A stretch of DNA of 64,000 nucleotides from Lysinibacillus sp. KCTC 33748. GTDB taxonomy: Bacteria; Bacillota; Bacilli; Bacillales_A; Planococcaceae. Made by a program: the position numbers and the translations under genes. Below are positions 55,791 to 64,000 of the stretch, piece by piece. The DNA lies in assembly GCF_002237755.1 (NCBI RefSeq), contig NZ_MWSJ01000003.1, positions 248,001 to 312,000 of the forward strand, in the 5' to 3' direction. The stretch's first letter is position 1. Each line of letters begins with the position of its first letter. The notes beneath the pieces were generated by a model, which saw only the letters and a program-made list of their open reading frames with translations, did no database searches and was not told the DNA's origin.

Positions 55791-56432
55791 TTATAATTTT
55801 TCTTTTAAAACGGTTTTGAGAATGTTAAATCCTTTTGTTCCAGTACAATGGCAAGAATAAATACAGTCAATCTTTATCCCATTTAATGTATTACCAATTG
55901 AAATTATTTCTTCTCTGGTCTTTCCTAAAGTGTTAACTATGGGGAGATCAATTTAATGAAATCCCCCAATAATTGCGTTGATATTCTGATTTGGAAATTT
56001 TTGGTTATAGTTTTAGTTATGTTTACAATTCCATGATGACTACAACCGCTAAATAGTACTAACCCATTTTCGTTTTCAATCACTAACACGATTTCGTGAT
56101 TAAAATCATCTAATTCCTTCTTATCCCCTTTATATAGATTTTTCGTATATTCATCCGAGGGCTCTAAATGAATAATATGAATTCCTTATGTAAGTTCTAT
56201 ATCATCGTAAATAAACTCCATGCGATTATCGTAATCCTGTAAAGCTTATGGGAGCATATTTATTTACTTCATTCAAATAACTTAACCCACCAATATGATC
56301 AGAATGCCCATGTGAAATAATTACTGCATTTGCTTTGTTTAAATCGATACCTAATGCTTGTGCATTTTTTATATAAGAGTGATCTGGGCCTAAAGCAAAA
56401 ATTATGTTCATTTGTTCGGTTTCTATAAACAA
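55791..56432 (-). pseudogene. Decayed metallo-beta-lactamase-fold hydrolase
   Basis: Reverse-strand remnants in several frames: N-terminal NAVIISHGHSDHIGGL (56226-56432, the metal-binding HxHxDH), a middle LVLFSGCSHHGIVNI (about 55990-56110), and a C-terminal IGGFH, TLGKTREEIISIGNTLNG and IYSCHCTGTKG (about 55800-55975). These match the family annotated as 7,8-dihydropterin-methyltransferase / RFA-P synthase-like MBL proteins. At least one stop (after IGGFH) and frame changes break it. The 5' end is also missing. Confidence 0.8.
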
Positions 56433-56743
56433 TGATAAGGTTAATTTTTATCTAACTTCGAATTTTCGAGGATAGCTGTAATTTTCAAAAAAAACCTACT
56501 TTCTAATGAAGATTAATCATGAATGCTAGACATAGTATATTGGTGTAACTCTTTAATTTAACTTTGATAAATGGAGAACATTCCAAGATGTTTTGCTTTA
56601 TTTTACCACATAAAAGTTGTTTTACCTTTATTTATCAAAAAGGGTGTAGCCTTATTGTTTATGCCCTACTCTTACTACGAAAATATTTTTTTGTGACAAA
56701 TACTTCCTTTTAATCTATGATTAAAAGAAAAGGGGGAAAATGT

Positions 56744-56920
56744 ATGACACAAGCAACTCAAGTAGTATCGATTCAAAATAATGATATTGTGCAATTTGAA
56801 CATGATATTAATAACGCTTTATTAGATTTAAACGATTATTTAATAGTTGATATTAAATATAATACGTTATATATAGGGGAGCATAATGTTATACATTCAG
56901 CTTTAATTATTTATAAATAA
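56744..56920 (+). CDS. Cse60-like sporulation protein
   Basis: 58 aa. The pattern FEHDINNALLDLNDYLIVDIKYN followed by HSALIIYK (paraphrased: LxDLxDxLIVDIKYN, SALxIY) matches Cse60, a small sigma-E-controlled protein of B. subtilis of unknown function. ATG at 56744 is 8 nt from AAAGGGGG. An AAATATT ... AATACTT arrangement upstream is only a weak sigma-E candidate. Followed after 24 bp by another small gene. Confidence 0.7.
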   Translation: MTQATQVVSIQNNDIVQFEHDINNALLDLNDYLIVDIKYNTLYIGEHNVIHSALIIYK

Positions 56921-56944
56921 TTGATTCAAAGAGGGGGATATAAC

Positions 56945-57154
56945 ATGTCAAAAATATATTGGGTATCCATTGCTAAAAGAACAGATGAATTTGAAGTGAA
57001 ACAGAGTGTCGTTGAAAAAATATTTGCGAAGAAATCGGAGCTTAAAGATTTTCTAGAAAAAGAAGGCTATTGTAAGGCAGCGAGAAATCAATATCTTAAA
57101 ATCGAGGACGAATTGATATATGAAGCGGCTGTTGAAAAGGTAAAGATGAAATAA
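56945..57154 (+). CDS. 69-aa small protein, unknown
   Basis: Product begins MSKIYWVSIAKRTDEFEVKQ and is rich in Lys and Glu, likely alpha/beta. ATG at 56945 is 7 nt after GAGGGGG. It is probably cotranscribed with the Cse60-like gene. No domain recognised. Confidence 0.65.
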   Translation: MSKIYWVSIAKRTDEFEVKQSVVEKIFAKKSELKDFLEKEGYCKAARNQYLKIEDELIYEAAVEKVKMK

Positions 57155-57170
57155 TATTTTAAATGTTTAC

Positions 57171-57197
57171 CCGCGGGTGACAGGGAACTACCCGCGG
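57171..57197. other. GC-rich hairpin CCGCGGGT / ACCCGCGG
   Basis: Perfect 8-bp arms with an 11-nt loop downstream of the small gene pair. It is followed by As, not Ts, so it is not a forward terminator. A further ATCCGCGAT lies 12 bp on. Confidence 0.5.
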
Positions 57198-57286
57198 AAA
57201 AAAGGTAAATATCCGCGATTGAGAAAATGCCAAGTAGCCTAAAATTTATTGTCTATAAGTATCTTCCTACTATTATCAATCCTATA

Positions 57287-57688
57287 TCATGACAATTTCA
57301 TTTTTTGAAATAATGATAAAAGAAATTGCCTATCTTCAGGGAAGGATAATGTTAAATTGAGTATTTCTTCTTTTGATTTCCACGCAATTTCATAAATTAA
57401 TTCATCAGGATCATGAATCATCATTTGTCCACCAGTAATAGTCGTCTCAAAATAACGAACTTCCACTGCATCATTATTTTTATGTAACACTTCTCCGACG
57501 ATGTCTACTACATATCCTGTTTCTTCATACACTTCACGAATACAACACCTCTCAAAATTTTCATTAGCTTCTTTTCCTCCCGATGGTACTGCCCATGTCT
57601 TTTCTTCTTCTTTCGTACCTTGCAAAACCATTAATAATTGATTGTCTTCGTTTAAACAAATTCCTGCAGCCCCTTGCCATTTAAGCAA
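57287..57688 (-). CDS. NUDIX hydrolase
   Basis: 133-aa NUDIX-fold pyrophosphohydrolase. The box is complete as G-x5-E-x7-REVYEETGY, with the preceding WAVPSGGKE. The start is taken as TTG at 57688, 8 nt after GGAGG, where the domain begins (MLKWQGAAG); the open frame extends further upstream without similarity. Substrate unknown; relatives clean up oxidised or non-canonical nucleotides. Confidence 0.85.
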   Translation of the reverse strand: MLKWQGAAGICLNEDNQLLMVLQGTKEEEKTWAVPSGGKEANENFERCCIREVYEETGYVVDIVGEVLHKNNDAVEVRYFETTITGGQMMIHDPDELIYEIAWKSKEEILNLTLSFPEDRQFLLSLFQKMKLS

Positions 57689-57821
57689 TATCAAAACCTC
57701 CGATCTATTTATGCTGTTTAATAATAATTTTAACGTATTATGGTTATTTATTGGGTGTTGAAGCTGACATTTATTTAAAGTGTATGTCATGTGAAAAAGT
57801 TGATTGTAGTGGAGGCTCATC

Positions 57822-57893
57822 GAACGCCCCCAGGAAAGCGCTCAGCGGGAACGGGAATCAACCCCACGCTATGGTGGGAGATAAGCCAATAAA
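57822..57893. repeat. Second dispersed repeat, copy 2
   Basis: CCCAGGAAAGCGCTCAGCGGG, GGGAATCAACCCCACGCTATG and AGATAAGCCAATA match the distal part of the element at 36719-36765 (CAAGGAAAGCACCCGG, GAAAATCAACC). Confidence 0.55.
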
Positions 57894-57988
57894 AATAAAG
57901 CTTTCATTTTAACCAGTCCAAAGTTAGCATAAAAAGACAGGAATAACTAATTTTGATGTTTTATGCTATAAGCAAGGAGTGAGGGCAC

Positions 57989-58852
57989 ATGAGTTGGATT
58001 GAGTCGATTCAAAAAGCAATTAATTACATCGAGGAGCATTTATTAGATGACATCACAATGGAACAAATCGCACGAGAGGTAAATTCTTCGATTTTTCATT
58101 TTCAACGGACTTTCTCGATTTTAACGGATATGTCTATTGCAGATTATATTAGACGGAGAAGGTTAACATTAGCTGCACAGGAGTTAATAAATACAGAACA
58201 GAAAGTAATCGATCTCGCCTACAAATATGGCTACGACTCTCCTGAAGCTTTCACAAAGGCATTTCGTAAGCAGCATCAGGTAACGCCTAGTGAAGCAAGA
58301 AAGAAGCAAGGACAACTACAATCATACAATCGCCTGGTTATCCAGGTGAGCCTGAAGGGAGCAGAACCAATGAAGTATAAAATCGTAGAAAAAGAAAAGT
58401 TTCAAGTGGTCGGAGTAAAAAGAACGTATAATTGTCAAAATGGTGAGAATACGAGAGAAATCCCTAAATTTTGGGATGAGATTAACAGCAAGGGGTTGGA
58501 TCATCAATTATTTTCATTAAATAATGGAGAAATTAAAGGGGTGCTTGGCGTCTGTGCACCAAATGCCAGCGAACAAAAAAATGGTTTTATTGATTATTGG
58601 ATTGCAACGGATCATATTGGGGATGTTCCAGAAGAACTGAAAGCCATGGAAGTTCCAGCTTCAAAATGGGTTGTGTTTGAAGTACATGGCCCTATGCCGG
58701 ATGCTATGCAAAATACTTGGAAACAAATTTACTCTGAGTGGTTCCCGTCCAACCCGTACAAGCCTGCCGGGACAGCTGAGCTGGAAGTGTACTCGGACGA
58801 AGATCCATTTAGTCCTGACCTTTATTCTGAAATTTGGATTCCGATTAAGTAA
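57989..58852 (+). CDS. AraC-family regulator with GyrI-like effector domain
   Basis: 287 aa. N-terminal AraC/XylS double helix-turn-helix (about 5-107; ITMEQIAREVNSSIFHFQRTF, VIDLAYKYGYDSPEAFTKAF) is followed by a C-terminal GyrI-like ligand-binding domain (about 128-287). Such proteins (Rob/SoxS-like layout) respond to small hydrophobic compounds. RBS AAGGAGTG. No divergent target gene is evident. Confidence 0.9.
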   Translation: MSWIESIQKAINYIEEHLLDDITMEQIAREVNSSIFHFQRTFSILTDMSIADYIRRRRLTLAAQELINTEQKVIDLAYKYGYDSPEAFTKAFRKQHQVTPSEARKKQGQLQSYNRLVIQVSLKGAEPMKYKIVEKEKFQVVGVKRTYNCQNGENTREIPKFWDEINSKGLDHQLFSLNNGEIKGVLGVCAPNASEQKNGFIDYWIATDHIGDVPEELKAMEVPASKWVVFEVHGPMPDAMQNTWKQIYSEWFPSNPYKPAGTAELEVYSDEDPFSPDLYSEIWIPIK

Positions 58853-58865
58853 CAGAAATGAAAGT

Positions 58866-58906
58866 AGCCAAGAATGTTCATAGATAACATTCTTGGCTTT
58901 TATTTT
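58866..58906. terminator. Bidirectional terminator
   Basis: 13-bp perfect stem AGCCAAGAATGTT / AACATTCTTGGCT with a T-rich tail; serves the AraC gene and the converging GNAT gene. Confidence 0.85.
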
Positions 58907-58916
58907 TTACATTAAT

Positions 58917-59441
58917 TTATTTTCTGAAAGAGTAAACATTAATGTCATAAAAAGATTCTTTTGATTCTTCATATTCTTGAAATGTTCCTTCAAACGTAAA
59001 ATTCAATTTCTCTACTACTTTTATAGAATTACTATTACCAGGCTCTATTTTGGCTTCAATTTTAGTTATGTTTAAAGTGGTGAAAGCATAATCCATCAAA
59101 GCGGAAATACACTCTGGCGCATAGCCCTTTCCCCAATAAGCTTTAGCGATATCATAGCCAATTTCTGCTGTAGCGCTCTCTTCGTCAAAAGAATTGAATC
59201 CACAAGAACCGATAATCTCATTGGATTCCTTCTCAATAATTGTTAAGCGAATAGCTTTGTGCTCCTCAGCCAATTGATCAAAAAGCTCAATCATCTCCTT
59301 CGCTTGCTCTTCGTGAGCAAAATTGGTGATATTCATAAATTTAGTAACTTCTGGGTCTGACCAAATGTTAAATAAACTATGTGCATCAGCCATCTGCATT
59401 TTTCGTAAATATAATCTTTTTGTGTTCATTTGTTCTATCAA
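58917..59441 (-). CDS. GNAT acetyltransferase, RimJ/RimL type
   Basis: 174-aa Acetyltransf_3 enzyme: TKRLYLRKMQMADAHSLFNIW start, KAYWGKGYAPECISALMDYAF acetyl-CoA region, KIEPGNSNSIKVVEKLNF motif B. Start is taken as TTG at 59441, 7 nt after GGAGGT; the longer open frame upstream is not supported. Substrate unknown. Confidence 0.82.
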   Translation of the reverse strand: MIEQMNTKRLYLRKMQMADAHSLFNIWSDPEVTKFMNITNFAHEEQAKEMIELFDQLAEEHKAIRLTIIEKESNEIIGSCGFNSFDEESATAEIGYDIAKAYWGKGYAPECISALMDYAFTTLNITKIEAKIEPGNSNSIKVVEKLNFTFEGTFQEYEESKESFYDINVYSFRK

Positions 59442-59602
59442 TACTTTTACCTCCAAGTTTTTCATTAAGTTTGGATGAAAAATATTGCTATCTGCGCATA
59501 ATTCAGTCCCTTCAAATTTCGTGTATCTATTATACAATAATTGTAGTAATTGTTAAAATATTATACTGTATGAAGAGTTACAAAAGAATAGGGGGAATGA
59601 TA

Positions 59603-60394
59603 ATGATTAAAGTTACAGCAGAGAATTATTCGATTATCAAAGAAACAATAGAAAGGGCGCCAACATTTGTCTACAGTATTCTAGATCAAGTAATAGAAGG
59701 TGCAGTCTATGCCGACAATGAAAGTCTTCATTCACTACTGTTTCAAACCAAATCCGGAATATACTACGTTTATGGTGATTCATCCAGCGAGCAAGTTATA
59801 AATAAACTCGCGGCTTTACTACAAGAATCGATTGAGGAAAGTAAACGTTTCACATTATTCAGTTATTCAGATGAATGGAGCGCAAAAATTGAGCAACGAT
59901 TAAATGATTATGTGAATAAATTAGAAAGGTACAATTTTAGCTTCGATATAAATGCTTATAACAATAGAGAGAAACGAGAGTCGCTTGACTATGAATGCAT
60001 TAAAATCAAGCAACCTCAAATTGACCATAGTTTAGAATTTGACAATCAATATTATGAGGACTACTGGGATTCTACCGATAATTTTCTAGAAAAAGGCTTT
60101 GGTTTTTGCCTTCAGCATGAAAATAAGATCATTAGCGAAGCAGTTTCTATTTTTAGATCTCATCAATTTGCAGAGATTGATATAATAACTGATGCCAATT
60201 ATAGAGGAAAAGGGTTAGCAAGCTTTATTGCGGAAAAATTTATTGATGATTGCCTTTTAAATGATTTACAGCCTTGTTGGGATTGTGATATTGATAACAA
60301 TGGATCGTATCATTTAGGCGTTAAGTTAGGCTTTACTAATCCAATAAAATATCCAGTTTTTTATAAAAAAACAATAGATAAGCTCACGATGTAA
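59603..60394 (+). CDS. GNAT acetyltransferase (large, GNAT_acetyltran type)
   Basis: 263 aa. An N-terminal helical domain (about 1-120) is followed by a GNAT domain with CLQHENKIISEAVSIF, DANYRGKGLASFIAEKFIDDC (acetyl-CoA loop) and CDIDNNGSYHLGVKLGF. ATG at 59603 is 7 nt after GGGGG. Two-part architecture is that of the PF12746-like group. Substrate unknown. Confidence 0.82.
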   Translation: MIKVTAENYSIIKETIERAPTFVYSILDQVIEGAVYADNESLHSLLFQTKSGIYYVYGDSSSEQVINKLAALLQESIEESKRFTLFSYSDEWSAKIEQRLNDYVNKLERYNFSFDINAYNNREKRESLDYECIKIKQPQIDHSLEFDNQYYEDYWDSTDNFLEKGFGFCLQHENKIISEAVSIFRSHQFAEIDIITDANYRGKGLASFIAEKFIDDCLLNDLQPCWDCDIDNNGSYHLGVKLGFTNPIKYPVFYKKTIDKLTM

Positions 60395-60411
60395 AAATAA
60401 CATCGTGAGCT
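60381..60411 (+). terminator. Hairpin overlapping the GNAT stop codon
   Basis: 12-bp perfect inverted repeat AGCTCACGATGT / ACATCGTGAGCT; T tract is short (TTTCTGTAT). Confidence 0.6.
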
Positions 60412-60422
60412 TTCTGTATGGC

Positions 60423-60686
60423 TTAAAAGAACCGATTGCGGATATCGAAGATATTGTAAAACAATCTAGCATCTCTAGCCATTTTATTATTAGCATTCAT
60501 TTGAGGTCGTAAGCAATTTTGGAACATTTCATCGCAATATCTTGATCTACCATATCGATCATAACATTCGTCGTGTAATTTGCAGCATGAATCTACAGCA
60601 TTGGTAGGTCTACCTGGTCCTGAACACCCTGGTCCGCAGTATTTATAGCCAGGGTAGCAAAAACCAAATTTGCGTTGTCTGTACAT
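60423..60686 (-). CDS. Small phospholipase A2-like protein
   Basis: 87-aa cysteine-rich protein with the phospholipase A2 calcium/catalytic pattern CCKLHDECY: Cys34-Cys35, catalytic His38-Asp39. Upstream YCGPGCSGPGRP would supply the Ca2+ loop. Six to eight cysteines could form disulfides, but there is no signal peptide, only a basic start (MYRQRKFGF). Matches the Phospholip_A2_4 / parvovirus-VP1-like domain family found in some bacilli. Enzyme activity is inferred only. Confidence 0.8.
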   Translation of the reverse strand: MYRQRKFGFCYPGYKYCGPGCSGPGRPTNAVDSCCKLHDECYDRYGRSRYCDEMFQNCLRPQMNANNKMARDARLFYNIFDIRNRFF

Positions 60687-60906
60687 CGTCTATTCTCCTT
60701 TTTAAAAGAAATAATTGTTACTATAAAATATGAAATTTTCGCTTTTAGAAAGGGATTAAAAACTAATGTAAGTGAAAAAAGGCATTAACTTATGAGAAAA
60801 ATCTATAAATGTAAGGTTCCTGTAAGCTTTTAAAAAAACTACTGTAAGGATGGAAAGCTATGATAGTCATACACAGTAAAGTTTGAAAGATAAGGAGTTT
60901 TAAAAA

Positions 60907-61953
60907 ATGAATCCATCCGTACCTCAAAAAGAAAGAATCGTATCCTTAGACATTATTCGTGGGCTAGCGTTATTTGGCATTTTGTTCATAAATGTAGCGG
61001 CCTACCAGGTAATAATGGAGGGAGGACCGATGCCTGACTATAGTGGAGTTAATGGTATTATCGATACGCTCATAGATATTTTTATTGAGAAGAAATTCTT
61101 TTCAATTTTTTCATTCCTCTTTGGTGTAGGCTTTTATATTTTTACTTCACGTGCAGAAGCGCGTGGGGATAAACCAAAATGGCGTTTTGCAAGACGTTTA
61201 CTAGCTTTATTATTAATTGGCATTGTCCATATATTTGTTTTCTGGGGATCAATTTTAGCTATTTATGCAGTAATAGGTTTTTTACTTATACCTTTTTATC
61301 ATGCAAAAATTTCAACAATTAGTAAATGGCTATTTACCATTATTACTGTTCATATTCTGTGCATTCTTGGACAAATATTGTTGCCAAATCAAGAAGCCCT
61401 TTCAACTGTTTTTGGTTTATTAGGAAATGATGCTATTACTATTTTTATCATGTTTTTAACTGGTTTTTTAGTAGCGAAAGCTGATTGGATTAGTCATGTA
61501 AGTGAATACTCAAAACAAATAAAGTGGCTTCAATTCGTTACCTTCCCATTCTTTGTAGGTATCTCACTTTGGATTTGGTTTGCCTCAAAAGGAGATGATC
61601 AAAATCTACAATTAATTATTGGTTTAGGTGTAATTCCGACAACATATTTTTATTTAACTTGTCTATTTGTTTTGTTAGAGAATAAGAAAATTGCAAAGCT
61701 ACTAAAACCAATTGGACGAGTTGGACAAATGGCATTTACAAACTATTTAGCTCAAAGCTTTATTGGCCTAGCTATTATGTCTGCAATGGGGCTTGAAGTT
61801 GTTTCGCCTTCTGATGTAGTAATCATTGCAAGCATCACTTTTGTCATTCAAATTATCTTTAGTGTCATCTGGTTCAAATTCTTTAAAATGGGACCATTTG
61901 AAAAGCTATGGCGCTTTATGACATACGGAAGAAAAGCAGTACCGAATAAATAA
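60907..61953 (+). CDS. DUF418 family membrane protein (YeiB-like)
   Basis: 348 aa with an N-terminal RIVSLDIIRGLALFGILFIN motif (typical of DUF418/YeiB and acyltransferase-3-like proteins) and about 9-10 helices. The C-terminal DUF418 domain includes PIGRVGQMAFTNYLAQS and GPFEKLWR. RBS AAGGAG. Function unknown; transport of envelope components has been suggested for the superfamily. Own terminator. Confidence 0.88.
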   Translation: MNPSVPQKERIVSLDIIRGLALFGILFINVAAYQVIMEGGPMPDYSGVNGIIDTLIDIFIEKKFFSIFSFLFGVGFYIFTSRAEARGDKPKWRFARRLLALLLIGIVHIFVFWGSILAIYAVIGFLLIPFYHAKISTISKWLFTIITVHILCILGQILLPNQEALSTVFGLLGNDAITIFIMFLTGFLVAKADWISHVSEYSKQIKWLQFVTFPFFVGISLWIWFASKGDDQNLQLIIGLGVIPTTYFYLTCLFVLLENKKIAKLLKPIGRVGQMAFTNYLAQSFIGLAIMSAMGLEVVSPSDVVIIASITFVIQIIFSVIWFKFFKMGPFEKLWRFMTYGRKAVPNK

Positions 61954-61960
61954 TTTGTAT

Positions 61961-62006
61961 AAAACTCCCTGATGGTGAATGAATTCAATCCATCAGGGAG
62001 TTTTTA
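61961..62006 (+). terminator. Intrinsic terminator of the DUF418 gene
   Basis: 14-bp stem AAACTCCCTGATGG / CCATCAGGGAGTTT followed by Ts. Confidence 0.9.
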
Positions 62007-62098
62007 GTGCAATAATAATATGTATGAATTTGTAAAAAATGAAACCTAGAGAAGTAAACATCCGTAAAGAAGGTATCGAGATAAAGGAGAAATATAAT

Positions 62099-62797
62099 AT
62101 GGCAAAACAAATGAAAAAATATATAGCAGTCACAACTGCGTCATTTATGGCTATGCAATTAGCCGCGTGTGGGAATACAGAAAGTCAAACTGTCGAGGGA
62201 TCCTCTGCTCCTTCAACGGATACAAATAATGTAACGGAAGAAAACAATTCGGCAGCTACAGCTAGTGATGATTTACAAAGTGTTTATGACAGCGACATGG
62301 CAAATGCATGTGATGAATGGAAAGAAAGTGATGATGGCTCCTTCGAATGTTTAGATGAAAATTCGCCTCATTATGCACATCATTTCTTTAATGGACTTAT
62401 GTATGCAACTACCGGTGCATTGATTGGAAGTGCCATTTATAAAAGCCGCAATCTAAAAAATGGTACAGATCGAGAGGATAAAAGTGGTGGTTCAGGTTCA
62501 GCAATGCCACGTTCGACTAATAGTAATACTAGCGAAAGTAAAAATACAAATGGAATCACGACGAACGGCTCTCAAAATTCGTCTGGCGCAACATCTAACA
62601 GTTCAAATAACTCAACAACAAATAGCTCTCATTCAAATACAAGCGGTTCCAACTCTTATTCGAGTGGCAAACGTTCATTCTCAAATAGTTCAGATTCATC
62701 TTCGAATAGTTCTTATTCAAATCACTCATCAGCCAGTACTGGGAAATCAGGTTTCGGCTCAGGTGGTGCCTCTCGAGGTGGCTCTTCATCTTCTTAA
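62099..62797 (+). CDS. Ser/Asn-rich lipoprotein, YgiB-like by context
   Basis: 232 aa. Signal peptide with lipobox LAAC (Cys24), an acidic middle with ANACDEWKES and FECLDENSPHYAHHFFNGLMY, a short hydrophobic GLMYATTGALIGSAIY, then a roughly 110-residue tail almost wholly Ser, Asn, Thr and Gly ending GGSSSS. ATG at 62099 after AAAGGAGA. It precedes a glutathionylspermidine-synthase-like gene by 14 bp, the same pairing as ygiB-ygiC in enterobacteria, suggesting a shared envelope function. Confidence 0.75.
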   Translation: MAKQMKKYIAVTTASFMAMQLAACGNTESQTVEGSSAPSTDTNNVTEENNSAATASDDLQSVYDSDMANACDEWKESDDGSFECLDENSPHYAHHFFNGLMYATTGALIGSAIYKSRNLKNGTDREDKSGGSGSAMPRSTNSNTSESKNTNGITTNGSQNSSGATSNSSNNSTTNSSHSNTSGSNSYSSGKRSFSNSSDSSSNSSYSNHSSASTGKSGFGSGGASRGGSSSS

Positions 62798-62811
62798 AAG
62801 GAGAAATCAAT

Positions 62812-64000
62812 ATGGACAATTATTTTCAACAACGCCAAGCATTTTATTCTCAATTTCCTGATTTTTTTCCTGACTTTGAGAACTTAGAGTACGCCTTATA
62901 TGATGTAATGGATTTACCTAAAGAGAAAATCGATGAAATTAACTATGCATCTACTATACTCTGGAAAGTATTTTTGAAGGTGGGTAAACAATTTAAGCAT
63001 TTATCGGATGAACAACTTTTAGCACTGGGCATTCGTTCTGAAATGCTGCCCTATATCCAATTGGATTATTTACAGCAACAATCGGTACTGGCACGCTTTG
63101 ATTTTATTTGTACAGAGGACGGACAAATAAAATGTCTTGAATTAAATGGTGAAACGCCATTTCTTGTCCAAGAAACCTTTGAGATAAATGAAACGCTTTG
63201 TCATCATTTCGGATTTGATAGCCCAAATGATGTTTCGGCATTACAGAAAACCTTGTCTAGTGCACTCTTTGCAGCTATGAATTATGTAAATGATTTGAAA
63301 AAACCTAAAATCATTATCACAGGGAAAACGGCAGCGGAAGATTATGAGGAATACTGCCAGATACAGTTTTTAAAGAAATGTATACCTTTTGATGTAGAAT
63401 ATGTACCTATAGAAGAGCTAATCATTTTCTCTAGTAATACGGCTAATATAGCTCGAGGACTCTATACGCCTAAAATGGAGAAAATTGATATTTTGTATCG
63501 CCCTGCACATCCAGTAGAGTTTTTAATAGATGATGTGTCTTCCGACGGTGAGCGTATTGGTCTACATTTATTAGAACTTGTAAAAGATGGACAGCTTGCT
63601 ATTATCAATGCACCCGCTGCATATGTACTGCAATCGAAAATTTTATTATGGCTGATTTGGGAAAGAAAAAATGATCCTCTTCTTTTTAATGCAGAAGAGC
63701 GAGCGGCCATTCAGAAATATATGTTACCAACATATGTTTCGGAAGAGCCCTTTGTTCAGGAAAATATGCCGTTTGTAAAGAAACCTGTCTATTCACGGGA
63801 AGGGAATACTGTAGAAATTTATGCAGGAGATGGTACGAAAACGAATGCCTCTGCGCATACCCATTATGATGATAATTTGTTTATTTATCAGCAATATGTA
63901 GAAATGCCTTCAATAACGATAAAGCTTAAAGAAGGATTACAAACAAAGAAATGGTTAATCGGCTCATTTATCGCTGATAATCGTGCATGTGGCTTATCTT
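62812..64000 (+). CDS. Glutathionylspermidine synthase-like protein (3' truncated)
   Basis: The frame from ATG 62812 (after AAAAGGAG) stays open to the window edge, 396 codons. It begins MDNYFQQRQAFYSQF and contains FDFICTEDGQIKCLELNGET, PKIIITGK, INAPAAYVLQSKILLWLIWE and PFVKKPVYSREG. These are the pre-ATP-grasp and ATP-grasp parts of the GSP_synth family (YgiC/YjfC type). Members of this branch probably ligate an amine or peptide and need not make glutathionylspermidine. The C-terminus lies beyond the window. Confidence 0.85.
   Translation, partial: MDNYFQQRQAFYSQFPDFFPDFENLEYALYDVMDLPKEKIDEINYASTILWKVFLKVGKQFKHLSDEQLLALGIRSEMLPYIQLDYLQQQSVLARFDFICTEDGQIKCLELNGETPFLVQETFEINETLCHHFGFDSPNDVSALQKTLSSALFAAMNYVNDLKKPKIIITGKTAAEDYEEYCQIQFLKKCIPFDVEYVPIEELIIFSSNTANIARGLYTPKMEKIDILYRPAHPVEFLIDDVSSDGERIGLHLLELVKDGQLAIINAPAAYVLQSKILLWLIWERKNDPLLFNAEERAAIQKYMLPTYVSEEPFVQENMPFVKKPVYSREGNTVEIYAGDGTKTNASAHTHYDDNLFIYQQYVEMPSITIKLKEGLQTKKWLIGSFIADNRACGLS

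Overview
The window comes from the chromosome of a low-GC, endospore-forming Firmicute of the Lysinibacillus type (Bacillales, Planococcaceae/Bacillaceae). Protein sequences and gene order both follow Bacillus subtilis: lexA-yneA-yneB-ynzC-tkt-sirA-yneF; then nudF-(spoIIM position)-fur-xerD-deoB-pdp-spoIIAA-spoIIAB-sigF-spoVAF-lysA; then ribT, ypuF-like, scpA-scpB, dacB-like, rluB, resABCDE, sigX-rsiX and an FMN-riboswitch-controlled ribU. Starts are strongly Shine-Dalgarno driven, with several TTG/GTG starts, and many genes end in clear intrinsic terminators.

Layout. 0-5 kb: end of a glutamine-amidotransferase-like hydrolase, then the SOS locus (lexA divergent from yneA-yneB, four LexA-box-like sites), interrupted before ynzC by a tandem-repeat array and two reverse-strand genes. 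5-12 kb: tkt, a reverse-strand LiaIHFSR-type cell-envelope stress operon, then sirA (with a spoIIG-like Spo0A-type promoter), yneF and luxS. 12-18 kb: hydrolase, thiolase, GNAT, VanZ-like, aldo/keto reductase and ADP-ribose pyrophosphatase genes. 18-23 kb: a short membrane protein at the spoIIM position, fur, and a three-gene cluster of zinc-ribbon membrane proteins. 23-32 kb: xerD, nucleoside catabolism (deoB, pdp), a second degenerate repeat array with a very GC-rich tract, the spoIIA operon, spoVAF and lysA. 32-46 kb: scpAB, dacB-like, rluB, cytochrome c maturation (resABC), ResDE and SigX-RsiX with a textbook sigma-X autoregulatory promoter. 46-47.6 kb: FMN riboswitch and RibU.

From 47.6 kb the window becomes accessory: two decayed tyrosine recombinases, a small orphan, a lipoprotein/SH3-like remnant cluster, an NSS-family transporter behind a perfect 17-bp palindrome, an orphan glnA with two perfect GlnR/TnrA boxes, a frameshifted propeller-like gene, a decayed metallo-beta-lactamase-fold gene, a Cse60-like pair, NUDIX, AraC-GyrI and GNAT genes, a small phospholipase-A2-like protein, a DUF418 membrane protein, and a Ser/Asn-rich lipoprotein followed by a truncated glutathionylspermidine-synthase-like gene.

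The least explained material is non-coding or poorly characterised: a dispersed family of hairpin-rich intergenic elements (at least six copies or pieces), three unrelated-looking arrays that share a 21-bp period, a 33-bp GC-rich direct repeat, and the zinc-ribbon membrane cluster between fur and xerD. No rRNA, tRNA, CRISPR array or intact mobile element was seen.
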